A stretch of 64,000 nucleotides of DNA from Nymphalis io (Eukaryota > Arthropoda > Insecta > Lepidoptera > Nymphalidae): the NCBI RefSeq assembly GCF_905147045.1, contig NC_065896.1, forward strand, positions 1,141,001 to 1,205,000, in the 5' to 3' direction. A model generated the notes under the pieces. It was given only the letters and a program-made list of their open reading frames with translations, was not told the origin of the DNA and did not search any database. The first letter of the stretch is position 1; each line of letters starts with the position of its first letter. Below, one piece after another: positions 44,652 through 56,600 of the stretch. Position numbers and translations under genes: made by a program.

Positions 44652-47600
44652 ATTTATGCACATTAAGACTTAGGAGGTAATTATTATATTAAAAACTAAA
44701 GGCCTTACTTATAAATATTGCTGAATGATTAGTTAAAAATGCTGCGTCTTCTTTTTTCGAATGTCAAATCAATAATGATAGAATGAGATAAATTTAATTA
44801 CTAAACAGCCGCTAAGTAAAGCCGTTGGTTTAATATGTTGTATGTATGTATGTATAGAATATTTTTCAATATTGTATAGTGAGATACGTATTTAAGGTTG
44901 AAACTATACTGATTGCTCCTATCTGTTTGAAGCGTATCAATCTTTACTGGTTTAATTATCGGATTCGGGTAAGACGTTTTAATGCCCTTAACTCATAACA
45001 TTTATATATCATACTACATAGAAGTCTAAGTGTGATAGACAATTAAATAATTTGTTATATACTTATTAATTTAATTAATTAATGAGCTATTAATTCTGCT
45101 AGTGAGCTATTGCTACAGCGATCATTAATTTATACGACGTTGTTTAAACAAAATTGCCTTAAAGAGAGTTGATATGTATTAATAGCCGAGCTATAAAATG
45201 TAGTAAATGGAAAACGTCGATGAAGCAATCATACCATTCGTGCATTCTATATGCCATTGTACGTAGTTCGTAAAAGAATCCATGCAGTTGAAAATCCTAT
45301 GACATTTCTATCATCGTTTGCTCGTTCATTTTATGTGGATATAGTTTTTAATACATTGTGGTACTGTTTTGATTAAACAAATTATCACTACAATATTAGT
45401 ATTTCTCCTAATTGTCAATTCAATTATAAAGATATATTTGAACGTATTGTCGCTTACATAAGCGATAGTTAATTAACTATTTATTTATATGAAGTGTTTC
45501 TATGTTCTCTAGATTAGATATACGGGTGGTATATTTACATATAATAACAATTACTGTAATTTAAATTAATTGCTTAATCTCGTCTCTCTTTCACATGAAA
45601 CGTAAGAATATAATTGACGGGCCGGTTGACGTGGTTGGTAGATAGACTTGCCTTTCATGTCGAAGGTTGTTGGTTCGATTCCCACCCAGGACAGACATTT
45701 GTGCGCATGGACATGTCCGTTTCTTCTGAGTCTGGGTGTAATTATATATATAAGTATGTATTTACAAAATAAAAGTGTAGGTAGTATATCAGTTGTCTGG
45801 TTTCCATGGTACGAGCTCTGTTTAGTTTGGGATCAGATGGCCGTGTGTGAATACTATCCCAGGATATTATATTTATGCGTACAACTAAAACGACTAACGT
45901 GGTGCGAATAGCACGTTTTTGCAACAAAATTACACCCAAACGTTATACATGGAAACGTTATTTTCTGAAACTTTGATGTTTTAATTCTGATATCAATATG
46001 ATTTATAAAAGTAAGATTCCTTATTATATTTAACTTTGAATGTTATTATATAAAAGAAAATGTACATTTACGTGAAATGACAGTGAAACATCGAAATCTT
46101 TTAGAGTTCAATTTCAATAATATTTCATCGATCAGTCAATAATTATGTAATAACGTAAGTTGAAAGTTTTAATTAAAAGTGTACTAAAGTTCTAAATGAT
46201 TTAAATTTAATTGACCAATTCTGTTTGGCTTATATGCAAGCAGGATATATATAAAACTTTATTGTATTTGATTGACATAACTCTGCAATTATAAAGGTAG
46301 AAAAGAGTAAGTGCTAAGATTCCTACCGGTTCTCCTCGGTTTGTGCTACATTCTAAACCGGTGGTAGCTTTACATTAAATTAAATACTATAATATAACGT
46401 TTCAAAAGTACGAGCTTAACTGAATAAAAAATGGTTTTGATTTGATATGAAAGCTGAATTAAAGTGTACCATATTTTTTCGTAAGAATCTTTTAAAATCA
46501 CCGTTTTCTCTTCAAATGCACTGTTTTGTAATATATTTTCTCTATTTTCTATCTTCCTCGTGATCCGGGATTGAACGGCAACAGGGACCGACGCCGCAGT
46601 TAATAATAGTAAGTAAAACATTATTATGGTTTGTCACATATGTGTTTTATATATTATATAACATTATATCACTTAACTAGTTAATCGTTGAGTATATAAT
46701 TGAAAACAGTTAAGTTGATTTTTTATGATTGATACATATAACATATGTATTATATATTTATATTATTTATCGTTACAATTATATACCTCTTATTTATTTG
46801 CTCTTTATTATTATTTTTATTATTTTTCTCTGTGCTTTTCAACTAAGATTGGTGGTAATGCATTATGATATATCATGACTTATGTATATAGTATACTGTG
46901 CTTGAATTAAAAAAAAAGGGTGTTGGTCTATTGTAAGTTGATTATATATGATTATTTATATAAACGTAATATATATTGTGCTCTATAAGTTCATGTCTAT
47001 TGATAATATAATAATTGTAATTAATTTATCGTATTTATCCGAGCTTAATAGTATTTAGTATATAATTAAAATGTTTATGTAGTTTAATTGGTTGAAATGT
47101 ATCGCCAGTCACTGCTGGCTTTCGTTTCGTTTCTATTCGATAGAACCAATATTCCGAACATCTTTAAATTATAATTTTATCTTATAAAATGATGTTTCAA
47201 AACTTGTAGTGTACAAAATATAAATGTAGTGTATAAAGTATATTTTAAGCTAAACCTAAAAAAAAATCGACATGTATTTGTAGTGTTGACACTTTGGTTA
47301 GGAAGTAATGTACTGTTGTACATGTATGTATGTTAGTTCGGTTTAAAATCAAAGTCGCTTTTCGAAGTAATTTATGCCATATATTTGTTTATATATTTAT
47401 TAAATTATATATAGCTATCGAGTATAAATCATTTAATAACGAAACCATTTGATTCATTACACGCTGCTACCAATGTAAACAGAGCAATGGACCAACGTTC
47501 GAGGTAAAGCTTTAAAAATGCCTAAATCATAAACCATAATCACTCATGTATGCGATGCTTTTATTTTATATCCCTAACCGTAGGTGTATATATATAAAAG

Positions 47601-50600
47601 GTTACAAGTATATGTCAAAGTAACGTTTTTGTTTATATGTTTAATATGATTCTAATTTTATTCGTTTAACAGGGCGAGCTTGAACAACAATTACTACAAG
47701 CAAATCCAATCCTTGAAGCGTTCGGTAACGCAAAGACGGTCAAAAACGACAATTCATCACGATTCGTAAGTTTTTAAGACGAGCAATATATCTATGCATA
47801 TAAAAAGGGTAAGCATATTAAACATCTGTATATTTTTAGGGAAAATTCATACGAATAAACTTCGACGCATCTGGTTTTATTGCGGGTGCGAACATCGAAA
47901 CGTACTTATTAGAGAAATCAAGAGCGATCAGACAAGCGAAGGACGAGAGGACATTCCACATCTTCTACCAACTCCTATCAGGAGCCACGACGCAGCAGAA
48001 AGCGGAGTACATTCTAGAGGATCCTAAAAGCTACCCTTTCCTTTCAAATGCTGCACTACCTGTACCAGGTATCGATGATGCAGCGGAGTTCCAGGCGACG
48101 ATCAAATCAATGAATATTATGGGGATGAACAACGAAGACTTCAACTCTATATTCAGAATAGTCTCCGCCGTCCTGCTCTTCGGTTCCATGCAGTTTAAAC
48201 AGGAAAGAAATTCAGATCAGGCTACATTGCCCGATAATACAGTTGCGCAGAAAATTGCGCATTTGCTTGGTAAGGAAATCATTTATATAGCAATTTTTGA
48301 AAAGAAACTTCCATAGTACTGAAATTATGAAAACTAATTATGTGTTTTGTATTTTTCAGGTCTTTCTGTAACAGAAATGACGAAAGCGTTCCTAAAACCA
48401 AGAATAAAGGTCGGTCGCGACTTCGTTACTAAGGCACAAACTAAAGAACAGGTCGAGTTCTCCGTAGAAGCAATCGGTAAAGCCTGCTATGAACGTCTCT
48501 TCAGGTGGTTAGTGAACAGAATCAACAGATCCCTAGACAGAACAAAAAGACAAGGTGCGTCATTCATTGGAATCCTCGATATGGCTGGTTTCGAAATATT
48601 CGATCTGAACTCCTTCGAGCAGCTCTGCATTAATTATACGAACGAAAAATTGCAGCAGCTCTTCAATCACACGATGTTCATTTTGGAACAAGAGGAATAC
48701 CAGAGGGAAGGTATCGAGTGGAAGTTTATCGACTTCGGTTTAGATTTGCAGCCGACTATTGACCTCATCGACAAACCGATGGGTATAATGGCCTTGTTAG
48801 ACGAGGAATGTTGGTTCCCCAAGGCCACGGATAAAACTTTCGTCGAGAAACTCGTGTCATCTCACTCCGTCCATCCCAAGTTTATGAAGACCGATTTCCG
48901 TGGTGTCGCTGATTTCGCAATCATCCACTACGCTGGCAAAGTCGATTACTCAGCTGCACAATGGCTGATGAAGAACATGGACCCCCTGAACGAGAACGTT
49001 GTATCTTGTCTACAGTCCTCTCAAGATCCCTTCGTGTGTCACATTTGGAAGGACGCTGAAATCGTCGGCATGGCACAGCAAGCTTTGACAGACACGCAGT
49101 TCGGAGCGAGAACCAGAAAGGGAATGTTCCGAACAGTTTCCCAACTGTACAAGGAGCAGCTGACGAAACTGATGGCAACGTTGAGAAACACTAATCCGAA
49201 CTTTGTCAGATGTATCATTCCTAATCACGAAAAGAAGGCCGGCAAAATTGAGGCACCTTTGGTCTTGGACCAGCTTCGATGCAATGGTGTACTCGAGGGT
49301 ATAAGAATCTGTCGCCAGGGTTTCCCTAACAGGATTCCCTTCCAAGAGTTTAGACAGCGTTACGAGCTGCTTACACCGAACATCATACCCAAAGGTTTCA
49401 TGGATGGTAAGAAGGCTTGCGAGCAAATGATCGAGGCTCTGGATCTCGACTATAATTTGTATCGCGTTGGGCAGTCGAAGATCTTCTTCAGAGCGGGCGT
49501 GTTGGCGCATCTGGAAGAGGAGAGAGACTACAAGATTACGGACTTGATCGTGAACTTCCAAGCATTCTGTCGCGGGTACCTCGCGAGGAGAAACTATCAG
49601 AAGAGACTGCAACAGTTGAACGCTATCCGGATAATCCAGAGGAACTGTGCAGCGTATCTCAAGCTTAAGAACTGGCAATGGTGGAGATTGTATATAAAGG
49701 TGGGCACATCATTTGTAAATATTTTTAATACAATACTGATATCACTTACATAATGCTGTATCACGTAAGTACTTTAGTTGTATTATTGCTTTACTCGTGT
49801 TTTGAAAACATTCCAGCTCATTATTGTAGAATACAACTATTGTAATGCAAATACGATATGAAGATTCCATTCAATAGATTATTGTGAAGATAGACTACCT
49901 TATAATGTACTTATCTTTGTTCTGAAGATGCACGCCATTAGAATTATGTCATCGATAATATGTCATGATAAATATTTATTTTATTATAATGAAATATTTT
50001 AAGATGCAACTATTAATGTAATTTCAGGTAAAACCTCTATTGGAAGTAACGAAGCAAGAGGAGAAGTTGACGCAGAAGGAGGATGAGTTGAGACAGATCC
50101 GTGAGCGGTTAGAATCGCAGATGAAGAGGTGCCAGGACTACGAAGCCAAGTATCAGCAGGCCAGCGCTGAAAAGACACAACTCGCTGAGCAACTACAGGT
50201 TCAATTGGAATCGTTTACTATTAAACTTTTTAGAAATTTATAATTAATTACTATAAACAATATTAGTATCAGTCTTTGAAATTATCAAAAATATAATATT
50301 TTCATTTAAAAGCTGAAATTATATATACAGAAAATTAGTGTAAATTCCATATCAGATTAAACAAAGGCAGTCATCAACTTTGCATTACACAGATAAAAAA
50401 CACTTCCCTTTGCACAATAAAATAAAATGGCCTCAAAATTAAATAGATGCCAAAAAAATATTACAAGTTATAATAAATTGTATTCTCTAACTTATTAAAA
50501 TAGTTTAGTATTGCCATGTAATATGAGAAAGTCAAAAACATTAACAGAAGTTTCGCATTAAAAGATTTAAGTTCACATAACAAAATACTACATGATATGA

Positions 50601-53600
50601 ATACTGCGATGATTTGTATTATTAATATATGGAAAATAATGCTCTATTATATGTATATAAAATATATATTTATCAGTATAACAGGATGTTAAATACTGCG
50701 ATTAGTGAAATCTGCATGTAAAATAAATTTTCGTTCTATTCGAAAGGCGGAGCTCGAACTGTGCGCGGAAGCCGAGGAGAGTCGTGCTCGGGCCGCAGCG
50801 AGGAAGCAGGAACTGGAGGAGCTGCTTCACGACCTGGAGGGGCGCATCGAAGAGGAGGAGGAGCGTTGCAACTCGTTGCAGCAGGAGAAGAAGCGTCTGC
50901 AGCTCAATATACAGGTGACCTTCATTATGACTGTTCTTTCAAATTTATAAATAGTTAGTAGCGAATAAATAACTAGCTATATAATAGAATTATTTTACTT
51001 TATATATATACTTACTTATACTTTATATATAATCATAGTAATATTTGTTTAAATCGAAATTATTATCTTTAATAAATTCGTACACCGGTGAAGGTACCAC
51101 CCACTTATCAGTTATACCTAAGTGTGACTGAGTATTTTTTTTTAGGCACGATATACGTTGTATCCTCGTAGCGCTTCTACTTGCTCTATGTACTTTGTCC
51201 TCCTAAATTAATACTCATCTGTAATTTGTTTTTTTATAGGATCTGGAGGAACAGTTAGAGGAAGAGGAGGCAGCTCGTCAAAAGCTGCAGCTGGAACGCG
51301 TGCAATGCGACGGGAAGCTTAAGAAGCTGGAGGAGGAACTCGCTCTCAGCGAGGACACCAACCAGAAGTTGGTTAAAGAGAAGAAGGTAAACTTATTCAA
51401 TACGAAGATTACAATAATTAAACTCCATACTATGTTTTAAACTCATAAAAAAAAATCTATTTGAATGTTTTACAGTGAAAAATAATTTATTGAATAAATA
51501 AAGTAACAATACTTAATTAATGTTTTTTTTTTCCTGTTATGATCGTAGGTTCTAGAAGAACGGGCAAATGACTTATCTCAGGCCTTAGCCGAGGAGGAGG
51601 AGAAAGCCAAGCATCTCAGCAAATTGAAGGCCAAGCAAGAGTCCGCCATCGCCGAGCTCGAGGAGAAATTACTGAAGGTATATATACTAAAAATAATTTA
51701 AACGCTCAGTCGATTTACCTCTAAATCTATTTTTCCGAGCATCACTTCGATACTCCTCGATCATTAAATTTCAAGAAACTAAATGGGTAACGTTTTTATC
51801 GGGAAGGATCATCAACTGCGCCAAGAAGTGGACCGGGCCAAGAGAAAGCTGGAGACGGAGCTGCAGGACGTCAAGGAGCAGCTGTCCGAGAAGAAGGCGC
51901 AGGTGGAGGAGCTGCAGATCGTCCTGAGTGAGTCTCGCGGGGTGCGGGTGCGGGCGCGGGGCGCGGGCGGGCAGTACACGGCGGCGTGTTGCAGCCAAGC
52001 GCGAGGAGGAGCTGCTGGCGGCGTGCGCGCGCGCGGACGACGAGGGCGCGGCGCGCGCGGCGGCGCACAAGGCGGCGCGCGAGGCCGAGGCGGCGCTGGC
52101 CGAGGCGCACGAGGACCTGGACGCCGAGCGCGCCGCGCGCACCAAGGCCGAGAAGCTGCGCCGCGACCTCAACGAGGAGCTCGAGGCGCTCAAGAGCGAG
52201 CTGCTCGACTCGCTCGACACCACGGCCGGTGAGACTCTGCTTTTTTTATTCAAAACAATAATTATAAATATTCAAAAATTAAGTAACCAGCAACGAATAT
52301 AAAGCACTGATTAAATTGATAAATCCGTAATTTTCGTTTTGACTGTATTGAGCGAGCAAGAAAATATGTCCAAGTCATTAAATTTCTTATTGTAATTCTT
52401 ACAGGAGCGATAGATAAATACATTTTGAGCATATTTTGTTCGACTAGAGGGTAATCTGATAGCTTCACTGAGCAGTATAACTGACATAGGTTGCTGTGCT
52501 TTGGTGAGCCAATGCAACCACGAGCACACAACACCGTCGATCCAAAGACCGACGGCGCAATTATGTTATAAGGAACTGTATATTATGGCTTACATTAGCA
52601 ATATGTATCAGTGATGGTGACTTACCATCGCTATACATACATATTTACATATGCATGTGGGCCATATGTCTTTATTCTTGTATATGTACATATAAATAAA
52701 AAAGATAAAACATTATTAAATGTCCACTGTGTAAAGCTACCTTTTCAAAAACTTTTATTGTATTTTTTAATTGGTCTAAAACAATAATGAAACGCCTATA
52801 TTTGTCCACTAATTTTAATTATCGACCTAATTTACGTATTTTCGTTTTTCAGCTCAACAGGAGCTCCGGTCGAAGCGGGAGCAGGAGGTGGCGGTGCTGA
52901 AGCGCAGTCTGGAGGAGGAGGCCGCGGCCCACGAGGCAGCGCTCGCGGAGCACAGACACAAGCATTCTCAAGAGTTGCAGCTGCTTAACGAGCAGCACGA
53001 CCAGATCAAGAAAGCCAAGGCTGGTGAGTGATGATATTATGTTTATAATAGTTTGTATGGAATGTCTTCCATTTTTATATCACACTAAAATGCAAAGGTT
53101 TTCGTATTTTTTTATAATATTTCAACATGAAATAATAAATTATATAATATGCCTCTTTTAAGCAAATATTTAAAAATACATCGATATTTTTATTTTATAT
53201 TTACTTATATATAATAAAAGACCCTCCCCGCCAATAAATTATGTCATAGCTTCGTGTACTTGCACAAAATTAACGAGATTAATTAATACAAATCAAATTA
53301 AATAGTATTCCCATATTGCGACCAAACAGTAAAACTTCTCAACTTTACGATACTGGTACAGATTAAATAGTCTTCGTAATAAACGCCATATAAAGAGAAT
53401 TCCGAATTTAAAAATTTCAATTTCAAATATTTATTGACATAAAACGTCAATTGTCACTAACAAAACGTAACTTTTGTGCATTGCTTTACTTGAAATTTTT
53501 AATGTTGTTTTATATAAATTAAATTCCTTTATTATGTTACAATGGCTACTTTAAATGAACGGAGGCAAAAGAACGTTAAATTCGGCCTGTCAAAGGATGA

Positions 53601-56600
53601 TAATTTTAATGTAGAAAATTCGTATGAGGAAGGGAGCTTGTTCAATTCGACACGAGATTATTGGCAACATATGTGTAAAGGTTCATCGCCCGAACGGAAA
53701 CAGGACTTGACTTGGCATAACAAATGTTAGTTTGGTCCCTCATCACAAGCTTAAGAACCCTACTTAAATAAGCCACTGGTTAAATGTAAAAAAAAAAACA
53801 TTGAGTTACCATATTATCCTATACATAAACTTTATTTATTTAAAATAGTTATAATTAAAAAAAAAACTTTCTTCATGTATAATACATGTAGAAACAAACG
53901 CTAAAGACATTTGACTCGGCTCCCGCAGTCCTGGAGAAGGCAAAGCAGTCGCTGGAGGCGGAGAACGCGGACCTGGCCACGGAGCTGAAGAGCGCCAGCG
54001 CGGCGCGCGCGGAGGGCGAGCGGCGCCGCAAGCAGACCGAGGCGCAGCTGCAGGACGTCGCCGCCAAGCTGCAGGACGTGGAGCGCGCCAGGTACTACCG
54101 GAATATCCTTATTACACATTGCAGCCTCATGTCTAGGCTAAGACCTCCTCGTCTTTGAGGAGAAGTTTTGGAGCTTACTTCACCACGCTGCTCAAATACG
54201 GGTTGGCTTATATAGATATACGTGGCCGATTTTGATTCGCCACATACATATTCCATCACTATATTATCCTTCGCCGCCGAGCACGAGATGAATTATACAC
54301 AAAGTTAAGCACACGAAAATTCAGTGGTGCTTACTCAGGTTTGAACTCGGAATCGTCGGTTAAGATTCACGTCTTCAAAACAGTTATTATTTTTATAAAC
54401 GAAGCAATTAAAGCAAGTGAATCTATTTTGTTTTAGATCGGAATTAGCGGACAAGTGCATCCGTCTTCAAAGCGAAGCCGAGCAGGCGTTACAACAGCTA
54501 GAACAGGCGGAACTTAAGGCATCTGCTGCTGCTAAACAGGCGGCAACAGCTGGATCACAGCACGCAGAAGTTCAGGTGCGTAAAAGAATATTATTAAATA
54601 ATATGTTTAAATGATATCAAATAATTTATTTGTTTAAAACAAATATAATGCAATACAAATTTGATATTTATTTAGCTAATATTTATAAAAACAAGATACG
54701 ACCATTAATTATTAATAAAAGCTAAAAAAAAGAAATGAAATATTTATTATCGGACCTTTAACGATAGACTGTTTATGATCTGTTGAAGGCATTGCTGGAA
54801 GAGGAAACGAAGCAGAAGCTATCGCTGCAGACGCGCCTGCGCAACGTGGAGCAAGAGTTGGAGCAAGCGCGCGACCAGCTCGACGAAGAGGAGCAGGCCA
54901 GAAAGAACCTGGACAAGCAGGCAAGTTGCGCAAACAATCAATATTATATAAAGCATGTAGTTCAAATTTATATTGTATCAAAAAATTTGTTAGAGAAAAT
55001 AGTTAAATTTAAAACCAATATCGTAAGCTTCCCTGGGTGAAAATACTGCGAAGTAATGTTTACGCCGTCAGATTGTTATAATATTAAGTAATTATAATGA
55101 ACTACTTATTTTTTTAATATAAAAAAATTAAATAAATGTTATACCCATTGCTATTATTTTTATACGATGCTCTCTATTTTAATGATTTGTAAAAAGAGAA
55201 ATGATAGTATTTTATGTTAATAGATTTCTCGTCATTAATATTTTAATGAAATGGAGTATAATATAAAATATTCTTATCCAGGTCACAGTGTTGACTCAGC
55301 AATTAACTGACGCAAAGAAGAAGGCAGAAGAGGAAGCAGAAGCAGCAGCGGTGCTTGAGGAACAGCGCAAGAAGCTCAGCAAGGACATTGAGGCGCTGCA
55401 CTGTCAGCTCGATGAGCTGAAACAGGCAAATGACAAGTTGGACAAGAGTGAGTACCATATATCGTTTGTATAAATGTATATATGACGAGCCGGTTGGCGT
55501 GGTTGGTAGATACTTGCTTTCACGTTGTGGGTTTCCCACACAGGATAGATATTTGTGTGCATGAACATGTCTGTTGGTCCCGAGTCTGGGTGTAATTATC
55601 TATATAAGTATGTATTTACAAAAGAAAAGTACTATATGTAGTATATCAGTTGTCTGGTTTCCATAGCACAAGCTTTGTACAAGCTTAATTTGGTATCAGA
55701 TGGCCGTGTGTGAAAAATACCCCAGGCTATATATATGTATGTCGCAGGGTTATTATATTGCACTTTTAATATATTATTAAATATTCATTTTTCAGTTGCC
55801 GTCTGTCACAATACAATATAATATTTATATCAAATAAACTTCTTATTTAGCAGTTTTCTTCACTCGTAATATTAGTGCATTAGAGGTGCTAATCGACCGC
55901 AATTGTTTTGATGGTTTTTTTTTATAGAATAGGAAGGCGGACGAGCATATGAGCTACCTGATGGTAAGTTGTCACCAACGCCCATAGACATTGGCATTTT
56001 AAGAAATGTTAACCATCGCTTACATCACCAATGCGCCACCGACCTTGGGAACAAAGATGTTATGTCCCTTGTGCCTGTAATTACACTGGCTCACTCACTC
56101 TTCAAACCGGAACACAACAATACCAAGTACTGCTATATATGGTTTGGGTTATACGAATACTATTAAGACATTTTGTATTATTAGTCTTTGTTTTTGTTTT
56201 TGAAGTGTCAACAATAGAATAAAAAATAATTTCACTATCACTAATTTGATTTGAATTTACAGGCAAAAAGAAAATCCAAGAGGAGTTGGAGGACACCAAC
56301 ATTGAGTTGAGCGCGCAGCGTGCTAAGGTGCTCGAGCTGGAGAAGAAACAGAAGAACTTCGACAAGGTTCGCCTCGAAGTTTATTTTTAGTTCGAATTTT
56401 GAATTTTTTTATTTATAATAGATAATCAGATTGACGTATGTGTTTATTTACAATGAGTTGTATTAGCTAAGCGAATGCGTTCCCGCAGGTGGTGTCGGAG
56501 GAGCGCGCGGTGGCGGAGCGCTACGCGGCCGAGCGCGACGCGGCCGAGCGGGAGGCGCGCGACAAGGAGACGCGCGTGCTCTCCCTCACGCGCGACCTGG

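Larger units (their letters stand above)
43822..47672 (+). other. zip: zip intron 3 (3.9 kb), interrupts loop 1
   Basis: Phase 0 on both sides, so any exon with a multiple of 3 nt can be inserted without changing frame. It contains a young repeat copy with a long A tail (44335-44649), a family-D element (44698-44822), a tRNA-derived SINE (45617-45882) and a candidate 24-nt micro-exon (46585-46608). The remainder is AT-rich. Confidence 0.85.
55448..56262 (+). other. zip: zip intron 17, about half transposon-derived
   Basis: An 815-bp intron with a tRNA-derived SINE (55482-55735) and a truncated minus-strand repeat (55914-56134). Together these account for over half its length. The remaining sequence is AT-rich. 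Confidence 0.85.

Noticed and set aside
45648..45911. Possible tRNA gene suggested by A and B boxes
   Set aside because: The boxes belong to SINE family B; no complete cloverleaf with acceptor pairing is formed.
49010..49678. 222-codon minus-strand ORF
   Set aside because: It lies antisense to the conserved myosin exon 6 and has no recognisable family; it is a shadow of the coding strand.
51771..52302. Several long ORFs in four other frames, some rich in Arg or Ser/Ala
   Set aside because: Stop codons are rare in very GC-rich exon 12, so all frames stay open. The frame of exon 12 alone matches myosin.
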